From: an uncultured Dysosmobacter sp. | Lineage (GTDB): Bacteria > Bacillota > Clostridia > Oscillospirales > Oscillospiraceae | Reading direction: 5' to 3' | Assembly (NCBI GenBank): GCA_934565855.1 | Contig: CAKTIO010000006.1 | Coordinates: 144,913 to 208,912, forward strand | DNA length: 64,000 bases | Shown here: positions 7,206 to 14,561 of the stretch, piece by piece | Layout: each line of letters opens with the position of its first letter | Numbering within the stretch: position 1 is the first letter of the stretch | Made by a program: the position numbers and the translations under genes | The notes under the pieces: model-generated | The model's input: only the letters and a program-made list of their open reading frames with translations | Databases searched by the model: none | What the model was told of the DNA's origin: nothing

Positions 7206-7475
7206 CTATATATGCCTGCTGCGATTCAGAAGATTTTGCCGCCGGGAAGGGAGATTATACGGCTGGACAGGAACCCTTTTCCAATACAGAACGCAGCTTT
7301 TTTGACTGCGGAAGTACATCAGGATCTCATTTTCAATACACCTTGTTGCATAGGCTGCCAGTTTTGCGCCCTTGGAAATATCAAAGCTTGTGATTGCCTT
7401 CATTCACCCGATGGTTCCGATAGAAAGAAGGTCTTCCTGATTTTTGCTCTGCGCATAACATTTCTTTAACATGTG
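7206..7475 (-). pseudogene. Relic of a sporulation sigma-factor gene (SigE/SigK type)
   Basis: Read on the minus strand from 7475, the frame gives HMLKKCYAQ..QEDLLSIGTIG, a TGA stop (7406-7404), then [35 protein letters not shown]. This matches the region 1.2-2.4 core of SigE/SigK, where families read DLISIGTIGLIKAI and [14 protein letters not shown]. The expected Leu codon is a stop, the N-terminal part upstream of 7475 is unrecognisable, and after 7299 the similarity ends, so regions 3 and 4 are missing. The relic of about 60 codons borders the recombinase island. Loss by element insertion is possible but not shown. Confidence 0.8.
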
Positions 7476-7551
7476 ATCCAAAGGCATAAGAGAATCTTGT
7501 CTGAATCTGTTGAATAAGATTTGCTGTCAAGCCATTCAAGCGTTTTAAGCA

Positions 7552-7594
7552 AAACAAAAACTGGCGTCACGAAATGGGACGTCAGTTTTTGTTT
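7552..7594. terminator. Strong hairpin terminator downstream of ribokinase
   Basis: 17-base arms (7552-7568, 7578-7594) with one mismatch. The A/T ends give a U-rich tail on both strands. It ends the ribokinase transcript from the right. Confidence 0.8.
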
Positions 7595-7671
7595 AAAATT
7601 TAATTTCAGAGTTGCGACCGCTTGGCTGCGCAGTTATATGCTTTGCAGTTGGAGGGGTCCGCATGCTTTCC

Positions 7672-8673
7672 TTATCTTTTCAGAATGTCCAGCAGCTGCA
7701 CGGGGATAGAGGTCTCGCCGCGCTGACGGATCAGCTGCAGGACCTCCTCCAGCGTGGGCAGAGAGGGCATGGCGCCCATCCGGGAAACCGTGATGGCGGC
7801 GGTGTAGCTGGCGAAGAACAGCGCCTGCTCCTGGGTCATCCCGGCGCACAGACCGATGCACAGCGCGGCGACAAAGGAATCGCCCGCGGCGGTGGGGTCG
7901 GCAACGTGGGGCATTTTCACAATGGGGATGTAATGGATGCCTGTCTGCTCCACCACGGCAGAGCCGTTTCCGCCCAGCGTGATGATAACATGCTCCACGC
8001 CTTTCTCCCGCAGCGCGGCGGCGATCGCCTGAAGGTCTGTCTCGGAGATGCTCCCATCCGTGGTATGGAGCGGAAGCCCGGTCTCCACAGCAGCCTCCTG
8101 CTCATTGGGGGTCAGATAGGTCACATGGCTCAGCAGCTGGTCGCTCAGCGCGGCGGCGGGAGCGGGGTTCAGCATCACGGGGATCCCGGCGTCCGCCGCC
8201 CATTGGGAGACCAGCAGATTGATCTCCAGAGGAATCTCCATTTGCAGCAGCACCATGTCATACTCCTGAATGCGGGGCTGGAGCCAGGCAATGTCCTCCG
8301 GATAGAGGTGCTGGTTGGCGCCGGGAATGACGGTGATCCGGTTCTGGGCGCTGTGTTCCGTGACCTCCAGCAGCACATGTCCGATGCCGGAGGATACGCT
8401 GGGGTCGATTTTCACATGTTCCACATGGACGCCGGCGTCCCGCGCGGTATCCAGCAGTTCCCGGGCAAAGATATCTCCGCCCACGCAGCCGATCATGGTC
8501 ACATCCGCGCCCAGCCGCGCGCACTGGACCGCCTGATTGGCGCCTTTTCCGCCGGGAGCGATGTGGAAATCCCGCCCCACAATGGTCTGACCGGATTTCG
8601 GTGCGCGGTCCGTGGTGGCGATGAGATCCATAACAAAGCTGCCGACTACCAGAATTTTGGGTTTCCTATTCAT
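7672..8673 (-). CDS. rbsK: Ribokinase (PfkB family)
   Basis: A 333-residue cytoplasmic kinase that phosphorylates ribose, or a related sugar or nucleoside, at the 5-OH with ATP. The PfkB signatures are clear: PGGKGANQA at 40-48 and DPTAAGDSF at 259-267, with Asp265 as the catalytic base. NPAP (169-172) and TPNEQEA (188-194) are typical of ribokinases. TTAGGAGG precedes the ATG. It has its own promoter in the gap to the MFS gene and a strong terminator. There is no ribose transporter next to it, so it may instead salvage ribose released from nucleosides imported by the BMP transporter at 17-22 kb. Confidence 0.92.
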   Translation of the reverse strand: MNRKPKILVVGSFVMDLIATTDRAPKSGQTIVGRDFHIAPGGKGANQAVQCARLGADVTMIGCVGGDIFARELLDTARDAGVHVEHVKIDPSVSSGIGHVLLEVTEHSAQNRITVIPGANQHLYPEDIAWLQPRIQEYDMVLLQMEIPLEINLLVSQWAADAGIPVMLNPAPAAALSDQLLSHVTYLTPNEQEAAVETGLPLHTTDGSISETDLQAIAAALREKGVEHVIITLGGNGSAVVEQTGIHYIPIVKMPHVADPTAAGDSFVAALCIGLCAGMTQEQALFFASYTAAITVSRMGAMPSLPTLEEVLQLIRQRGETSIPVQLLDILKR

Positions 8674-8715
8674 GAGGAGCCTCCTAAGTGTCTCCGTAAT
8701 CGTTTTACTCTCTCT

Positions 8716-8743
8716 ATTATACGAAAAAGAGAGAAGAATACAA
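8716..8743 (-). promoter_or_regulatory. Promoter for ribokinase
   Basis: TTGTAT (8743-8738) and TATAAT (8721-8716) on the minus strand with a 16-base spacer, about 40 bases before the ribokinase start. Confidence 0.6.
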
Positions 8744-8761
8744 GTGCTTTTTCAGAGAAAA

Positions 8762-9910
8762 TCAGACCAGCGGCTTTTTCCGGCACAAAAACGCGGTGAG
8801 CACCGCGAAGAGCAGAGAGGTGATGCCGGCGGCAAGGAAGGAAAAGGCGGGACCATTGCCGAAGCACCGTCCCACAGGCGCGGTGAAATACGGAGATGCA
8901 AAGTATCCGATGTTCAGGCAGGTCAGCACAATGGCGGTAGCAACGGGAGCGTCCGCGCTGTTGGCGGCGTCAGAGATCGCGGTCATCAGCCAGGGGGTGT
9001 AGAGCGCGATGCCCAGCGCGCTGGCGACAAAGGCAACGGTGATGGACAGGGTGCTGACCCGGCAGCCGGCAAAGGTATAGCCGATGCCCAGAATGACGAA
9101 GGCAATGGCAAAATTGAAGCGCCCGGTGATCCGGCTGATCCGTCCGTACAGGGCGGCAAAGACTCCCGCCACCGCGCAGGAGAGGGAGGAAAGGACTCCG
9201 GTGGTGGAGGCGGTGCCAAGACCGTAGCTTTCCACATAGAGAGAGCCGTCCGTGGAGATCACGAAGTAAAGGCAGGCGAACATGGCGGCAAGAAAGGACA
9301 GCAGCCAGACCCTTCCGCTGGTGAAGGAGGCGGTGTCCCGCGCGGACTGCCGGCTGGACTGGGCGCTGCGGCGATCCTCCGGCAGAAGGACGGCGACCAG
9401 AAGCAGCGCCAGGATGGCGAACACATAGGTGTCATACACGGCGTACCAGTGCCGCTTGGCAAGCACACCGCCGATGAGGTAGGTGACAAGGCGTCCGCCC
9501 TGCAGCATGGCGGCACAGAGTCCCATTACGGTGACGCGCTCATCGCCGGAGAAATTGGAATTTACCAGCATGGGGTACAGCGTGCTGACCATGCCGTAGG
9601 AGATGCCCATAATGGCGCTGGCGAACAGCAGCGCGTAAAGCACATCGTGCAGCAGCAGGCAGATGCCGCCGCCCAGCAGCAGCAACAGCAGGCTGAGGAT
9701 GGAAAGGGACTTCTGGGACAGGTAGGGGGTCAGGCAGGGGGTGATGAGAATGCCCACAATGCCCGTCAGGTTCGGCAGCGTCAGGATCAGCATGACCCGG
9801 CTCTCCGGAACGTCCGGAAAGGCGGCAAGCAGCCCGGCGACGGACACGGTGAGGACCAGATACATCAGGGCGGTGAAGCAGAGACTCATGATGGCAATTT
9901 TCTTTTTCAC
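8762..9910 (-). CDS. Major facilitator superfamily transporter
   Basis: An integral membrane protein of 382 residues with about 12 hydrophobic segments and the two-half MFS layout. The frame opens at TTG 9925, but GTG 9910 lies 8 bases after GGAGG and gives a better N-terminus (MKKKIAIMSLCFTALMYL). The substrate cannot be told; loops such as RRSAQSSRQSARD between halves are typical of drug or sugar efflux MFS proteins. It has its own promoter and is separated from ribokinase by another promoter, so the two need not be co-regulated. Confidence 0.85.
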   Translation of the reverse strand: MKKKIAIMSLCFTALMYLVLTVSVAGLLAAFPDVPESRVMLILTLPNLTGIVGILITPCLTPYLSQKSLSILSLLLLLLGGGICLLLHDVLYALLFASAIMGISYGMVSTLYPMLVNSNFSGDERVTVMGLCAAMLQGGRLVTYLIGGVLAKRHWYAVYDTYVFAILALLLVAVLLPEDRRSAQSSRQSARDTASFTSGRVWLLSFLAAMFACLYFVISTDGSLYVESYGLGTASTTGVLSSLSCAVAGVFAALYGRISRITGRFNFAIAFVILGIGYTFAGCRVSTLSITVAFVASALGIALYTPWLMTAISDAANSADAPVATAIVLTCLNIGYFASPYFTAPVGRCFGNGPAFSFLAAGITSLLFAVLTAFLCRKKPLV

Positions 9911-9953
9911 AAAAACATCCTCCAAGACGTGGGATCAAAAACAACAACTAAAC

Positions 9954-9981
9954 ATTTTAACACGAATTTTCCGGATTGCAA
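9954..9981 (-). promoter_or_regulatory. Promoter for the MFS gene
   Basis: TTGCAA (9981-9976) and TAAAAT (9959-9954) on the minus strand, 16-base spacer, about 45 bases upstream of the GTG start. Confidence 0.55.
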
Positions 9982-10100
9982 ATTTTTTAAAAGCCATTCC
10001 AAAACGGCGGCGGGCGTGGTAAAGTAGCCTTGAATAAAACGGCTCGCGCGGTCCGTGCGGAAGCGGACGCCGGACCGGCAGGAAGAGGGAGGAAGCAGCC

Positions 10101-11015
10101 ATGCTGGATTTTCTGCGGCAGGAGGGCGTTACCCCGGAGATCATCGCCGGGATCGAGGCGTTCCGGAGGCGCTGCCCGGTCCGGGCGGAGGTGCGGGGAC
10201 GGATCCCTGTGCCGGGATACAGGTATTACGGAAGGGAGATCTGGGAGGAGGCGGCAACGGCGCTGCTGGCAGGGGAAAACCTGCTGCTGGTGGGTCCCAA
10301 GGCGACGGGCAAGAACGTGCTGGCAGAGGGGCTTGCTGCGGCGTTCGGCAGACCCGCGTGGGACATCTCCTTTTACATCAACACGGATTCCGCCTCCCTG
10401 ATCGGCACGGATACCTTTGAAAACGGCAGGGTGGAGCTGCGGAGGGGTCCCATTTACCGCTGTGCGGAGGAGGGCGGCTTCGGTGTGTTGGACGAGATCA
10501 ACATGGCGAAGAACGAATCGCTGGCGGTGCTGCACGCCACGCTGGACTTCCGGCGCTGCATCGATGTTCCCGGCTATGACCGGATCGTGCTGAACGACGC
10601 GACCCGCTTCATCGCCACCATGAACTACGGCTACGCCGGTACCCGGGAGATCAACGAGGCGTTGGCGTCCCGGTTCATGGTCATCAATATGCCGGTGATT
10701 TCCCAGGAAAATCTGGAAAAGCTGCTGAAGCGGCAGTACCCGGCGCTGCGGCAGGAATATGTGCAGCAGTTCGCCGGACTGTTTCAGGATATCCGCAAGA
10801 AGTGCGACAGCGCGGAGATCTCCACCAAGGCGCTGGACCTGCGGGGGCTGCTGGCGGCGGTGCGCCTGATGGACCGGGGGCTTCCGGCCGCCGCCGCCCT
10901 GCGGATGGGATTGGTGAACAAGTGCTTTGACGAATTTGAGCGGCAGCTGGTGGAGGACCTGATCGCGGTGCGCCTGCCCGCGGAGCTGGACCGGGCGCAG
11001 CTGTTTGGCGAGTGA
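10101..11015 (+). CDS. MoxR/CbbQ-type AAA+ ATPase
   Basis: A 304-residue AAA+ ATPase with Walker A GPKATGKN (65-72), Walker B VLDEIN (129-134), sensor 1 in FIATMNYGY and an arginine finger region in EINEALASRF. This is the CbbQ/NirQ/NorQ branch of MoxR chaperones, which remodel or load metal into partner enzymes together with VWA-domain proteins. GGGAGGAAGCAGCC precedes the ATG. The VWA gene follows after one base, so the two form one unit. Which client is served is unknown; no rubisco, NO reductase or cobaltochelatase gene is nearby. Confidence 0.9.
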   Translation: MLDFLRQEGVTPEIIAGIEAFRRRCPVRAEVRGRIPVPGYRYYGREIWEEAATALLAGENLLLVGPKATGKNVLAEGLAAAFGRPAWDISFYINTDSASLIGTDTFENGRVELRRGPIYRCAEEGGFGVLDEINMAKNESLAVLHATLDFRRCIDVPGYDRIVLNDATRFIATMNYGYAGTREINEALASRFMVINMPVISQENLEKLLKRQYPALRQEYVQQFAGLFQDIRKKCDSAEISTKALDLRGLLAAVRLMDRGLPAAAALRMGLVNKCFDEFERQLVEDLIAVRLPAELDRAQLFGE

Positions 11016-11016
11016 T

Positions 11017-12750
11017 ATGGAGCTGTCGGAATTTGAAAAGCGCCGGGCGACCAACCTGATCTGGAACGCGGCGGAGGATTACGGCTTTCAGCCGGAGCTG
11101 CGGGCATATGACGCCAATGGAAGGGCGGAGCTGTACTGGAACAGCGTCATCGGCGCTGCCCGGCGGGATTACCAATGGGAGGAGCTGGCGGCGTTTTTCC
11201 AGAGCTTTCAGGGGCTGCCCGGGCAGCTGCTGTATGAGAACCTGCTGTGGCTGGGGCTGGAGCATGCCATATATGAAAGGGAACGACTGGCGCGTCCCGC
11301 GTGGACGGCGCTGCGCCGGGCGTATGCCCGCAGGGTGACTGCCGGAAAGCCGGCGGACCGGCAGGGGCGGCTGGTGGATATCCTGACGGACGCCTATTTC
11401 CGCGGTGTGCTGGGGGAGGCACCACCGCTGGACCAGCGGAACCGGCAGCTGCTGGAGGGGCTGGCGTTTTCTCCGGAGTGGTCCACGGCGGAGGTGGTCC
11501 GGCACGCGGAGACACTGTTCCGGGAGTATCTGGATTATGAGCCGGCGGAGGAGGAAGCGGTCTCCGCCGGAAAAAGCCGGGGAGGTCTGCGGTTTTTGGT
11601 CTTCGGCAGAAGGCGGAGGGCGGGAAAGAACAGGCTGCCCACCGTCCGCGGCTTTTCCTTCGGCTTGGGAGAGCATGCCGGGGAATATGGCGAGTCCGCG
11701 AAAAAGCACCGGCAGGGAATGCGCCTGCCGCTGCCGATGACCACCTCCCAGACGGAGCAGGGACTGCGGACCTACATCACCAATTATTTTGGAGAGCCGC
11801 TGTACGACCAGCGGAGGGCAAAGCAGCTGGAGCAGAGGTTCTGCACGGGAAACCACCGGACCTGTCATCTGCATTTTACCAGGGGTGTCTACCGGGACAC
11901 CTCTCTGGCGACAGGCTATGTGGGGGCGCAGAAGCGGGAGCATTTAAAGCAGATCGCGAAAAACCAGGCGTATTATCAAAAAAATCTGGTGAAAAACCGG
12001 ATCAGCATTGAACGGCTGACACAGGAGCTACGCAACTCCATGCTGACGCAAATGGAAGCCTCTGACGTGATGGCTGCCACCGGCAGCCTGCAGGGCGGCA
12101 GGGTCTGGCGGGGAACGGTGCTGAATGACGACCACATTTTCAAAAAGCAGCTGAAGGGCAGCATGGGCAGCCTGTCGGTGGATATCCTGCTGGACGGGTC
12201 CATCTCCCAGCGAAGCCGGCAGGAGCAGGTCTCTACCCAGGGGTACATCATTGCGGAGAGCCTGACCCGCTGCGGTCTGCCGGTGCGGGTGTACTCCTTC
12301 TGCTCCATGAGCGGCTATACGGTGGTCAACCTGTTCCGGGACTATCACGAGCCGCAGAAAAACGAAAACATTTTCCACTACTTCACAACAGGCTGCAACC
12401 GGGACGGGCTGGCGATCCGGGTGGCGGCGGGACTGCTGCGGGAGACGGGCTGTGAGCACCGGATGCTCATTACCCTGTCCGACGCAAAGCCCAATGATGT
12501 TTTAAAGGTCGCGGACCTCCACGGCGGAATGAAGAGCTACACAGAGGAAACGGCAATTCAGGACACGGCGGAGGAGGTCCACCGGGCGCGGATGGAGGGC
12601 ATCTCCGTGCTGTGCGTGTTTACCGGAGAGGACGAGGACCTTCCGGCGGTCCGGCGGATCTACGGAAGGGAGTTCACCCGCATCCGCTCGCTGGAGCAGC
12701 TTGCGGAGGCGGTGGGGACCCTCATCCGGAATCAGATCAAAAGCCTGTAG
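11017..12750 (+). CDS. VWA-domain protein, partner of the MoxR ATPase (CobT/NorD-like)
   Basis: A 577-residue protein whose C-terminal third (about 385-575) is a von Willebrand A domain with an intact MIDAS motif, D393-x-S395-x-S397 in LLDGSISQ, and a later TLSDAKPND. The N-terminal 380 residues are helical and unassigned, with a basic Arg/Lys-rich stretch near 185-200. The frame starts at TTG 11005, but ATG 11017 just after the previous stop is preferred. MoxR-VWA pairs use ATP hydrolysis to act on a client through the metal-binding VWA domain. A strong bidirectional terminator separates it from the convergent hydrogenase operon. Confidence 0.87.
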   Translation: MELSEFEKRRATNLIWNAAEDYGFQPELRAYDANGRAELYWNSVIGAARRDYQWEELAAFFQSFQGLPGQLLYENLLWLGLEHAIYERERLARPAWTALRRAYARRVTAGKPADRQGRLVDILTDAYFRGVLGEAPPLDQRNRQLLEGLAFSPEWSTAEVVRHAETLFREYLDYEPAEEEAVSAGKSRGGLRFLVFGRRRRAGKNRLPTVRGFSFGLGEHAGEYGESAKKHRQGMRLPLPMTTSQTEQGLRTYITNYFGEPLYDQRRAKQLEQRFCTGNHRTCHLHFTRGVYRDTSLATGYVGAQKREHLKQIAKNQAYYQKNLVKNRISIERLTQELRNSMLTQMEASDVMAATGSLQGGRVWRGTVLNDDHIFKKQLKGSMGSLSVDILLDGSISQRSRQEQVSTQGYIIAESLTRCGLPVRVYSFCSMSGYTVVNLFRDYHEPQKNENIFHYFTTGCNRDGLAIRVAAGLLRETGCEHRMLITLSDAKPNDVLKVADLHGGMKSYTEETAIQDTAEEVHRARMEGISVLCVFTGEDEDLPAVRRIYGREFTRIRSLEQLAEAVGTLIRNQIKSL

Positions 12751-12765
12751 GCGGCAGAGAGCATG

Positions 12766-12806
12766 AAAAGGGACAGGAACGGAGCATTTCCGTTCCTGTC
12801 CCTTTT
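12766..12806. terminator. Bidirectional terminator between the VWA gene and hydrogenase
   Basis: 18-base perfect arms (12766-12783, 12789-12806) with A4 and T5 flanks, located between convergent genes. Confidence 0.88.
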
Positions 12807-12824
12807 TGTATCTGGTGTGGCGCA

Positions 12825-14561
12825 TCACTCCTGAGAGGGCATCTCCCAGGCGGTGTGGTCCGTGTGCAGAAGGTGGTGGGAGCGCTCGCCCAGCGGGCGT
12901 CCCAGATACTCCCGGTACAGGACCTGAATATCCGGATTTTCGTGGGAGAACCGGATGGCGGCGTGGGAGTCCAGCTGCCACAGGTGGCTGCCGCGCTCCT
13001 CGGCAAGCTCCTCGCCGTTGTGGATGGGCTGTCCACCGCCGCCGGCGCAGCCGCCGGGACACGCCATGACCTCAACGAAGTCATAGGAGACCTGCCCCTT
13101 GTCAATGGCTTCCATCAGCTTGCGGGTGTTGGCAAGACCGGAGACCACCGCCACATGAACGTCTCCGGCGCCCGGGATCTGGAAGGTGGCTTCCTTCCAG
13201 GGCTGGTTGCCGCGGATGGCGCGGAAGGCATCCGGGTCCGGGTTGCTGCCGGTGACAAAGTAATAGGCGCTGCGCAGGGCGGCGTCCATCACGCCGCCGG
13301 AGGTGCCGAAGATCACGGCGGCGCCGCTGCTGCTGCCCAGGGGAGAGTCAAAGGCGCTTTCTTCCAGATCCTTGGGAACGATGTGGTCGCTGCGCAGCAT
13401 CCGGGTGAATTCCCGGGTGGTCAGCGCCACGTCCACATCCGGGTCGCCGCAGGCGTTCCGCATGGTGGGCAGCTCGCACTCCTTTTTCTTGGCGGTGCAG
13501 GGCATGATAGACACCACAAACAGCTTGTGGGGGTCAATACCCAGCTTTTCAGCAAAGTAGCTCTTTGCCACCGCGCCGAACATCTGCTGCGGGGACTTTG
13601 CGGTGGACAGGCAGGAGGTGTAGTCCGGATACTGGGACTTCAGGAAGCGGACCCATCCGGGGCAGCAGCTGGTGAACATGGGCCAGCGGTGCTTGCCGCG
13701 GTGTACGAAGCGGTCAATAAACTCCCGTCCCTCCTCCATGATGGTCAGATCGGCGGCGAAGTTGGTGTCAAAGATGTAGTCGAACCCGATCTGCCGCAGG
13801 GCGGAGACCATCCGTCCGGTAGTGGCGTACTCCTGCGGGATCTGGAATGCCTCCGCCCAAGCCACGCGGACCGCGGGGGCGACCTGAACGATGGTGGTGA
13901 CCTCCGGGTCTGCCAGCGCGTGAAAGACCTTATTGGTGTCGTCTCTGGCGGTCAGCGCGCCGGTGGGACAGTGGGTCACGCACTGCCCGCAGAAGGTGCA
14001 GTCCGTGTCCTTCAGCAGCCGGTTATAGCTGACGTCCACCGTGGTGCGGGAGCCGGTGCCGGACACATCCCAGATGTTCATGCCCTGCACCTTGTCGCAG
14101 ATCTGCACGCAGCGCATGCACTTGATGCACTTGCTTGCCTCCCGGACCACCGGTTCGTCCAGATCCACAAAGGTGCGCTCCGGCTGCACCTTGTAGGGCT
14201 GGTAATGGATGTTCAGATAGCCGGACAGCTTTTGCAGGGCGCAGTTTCCGTTGCGGATGCAGGTGGTGCAGTTGGAGTCGTGCTGGGAGAGGATCAGGCG
14301 GAGGTTGGTGCGGCGCGCCTGGCGCACCCTCGGAGAGTTGGTGTGAATGACCATGCCCTCGGAGACCGCGTTGTTGCAGGCGGGCAGCAGCCGGTCTGTT
14401 CCCTCAACCTCCACCACGCAGATGCGGCAGGCGGCGATCTCATTGATCTCCTTCAAAAAACAAAGATGGGGAATTCCGATTCCAATCTCGTTGGCAGCCT
14501 GTAAAATCGTGGTGCCCTCCGCGACGGAAATGGGACGTCCATCAATCACTGCGTTTACCAT
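12825..14561 (-). CDS. hydA: [FeFe] hydrogenase catalytic subunit
   Basis: A 578-residue enzyme that reduces protons or oxidises H2. In order: an N-terminal [2Fe-2S] domain (C34, C45, C48, C62), a His-Cys3 [4Fe-4S] site (H94, C98, C101, C107), two ferredoxin clusters (C145-C155 and C188-C198), and the H-cluster motifs L1 TSCCPGW (297-303), L2 MPCTAKKKE (353-361) and L3 with C501 and C505 before GGGGQP. This is the group A (HndD/HydA) layout. Its start overlaps the end of the GltD-like gene by 7 bases, so the two proteins are made together and probably form a complex that exchanges electrons with NAD(P)H. Maturases HydEFG are not in the window. Confidence 0.95.
   Translation of the reverse strand: MVNAVIDGRPISVAEGTTILQAANEIGIGIPHLCFLKEINEIAACRICVVEVEGTDRLLPACNNAVSEGMVIHTNSPRVRQARRTNLRLILSQHDSNCTTCIRNGNCALQKLSGYLNIHYQPYKVQPERTFVDLDEPVVREASKCIKCMRCVQICDKVQGMNIWDVSGTGSRTTVDVSYNRLLKDTDCTFCGQCVTHCPTGALTARDDTNKVFHALADPEVTTIVQVAPAVRVAWAEAFQIPQEYATTGRMVSALRQIGFDYIFDTNFAADLTIMEEGREFIDRFVHRGKHRWPMFTSCCPGWVRFLKSQYPDYTSCLSTAKSPQQMFGAVAKSYFAEKLGIDPHKLFVVSIMPCTAKKKECELPTMRNACGDPDVDVALTTREFTRMLRSDHIVPKDLEESAFDSPLGSSSGAAVIFGTSGGVMDAALRSAYYFVTGSNPDPDAFRAIRGNQPWKEATFQIPGAGDVHVAVVSGLANTRKLMEAIDKGQVSYDFVEVMACPGGCAGGGGQPIHNGEELAEERGSHLWQLDSHAAIRFSHENPDIQVLYREYLGRPLGERSHHLLHTDHTAWEMPSQE

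Noticed and set aside
7299..7475. True skin-element junction inside sigK
   Set aside because: Sigma similarity continues past the usual crossover (RCIENE) into ILMYFRS and also has a stop codon, so it is a decayed gene and not a clean split.
8612..10027. 471-residue plus-strand ORF opposite the MFS gene
   Set aside because: Gly/Gln/Asp-rich low-complexity product with no ribosome site; it is the GC-rich shadow of a clear membrane-protein gene and promoter on the other strand.
10684..11943. 419-residue minus-strand ORF across MoxR and VWA genes
   Set aside because: Pro/Arg-rich shadow crossing two real genes.
12612..14504. 630-residue plus-strand ORF opposite the hydrogenase
   Set aside because: Antisense shadow; the minus-strand frame has all hydrogenase motifs.
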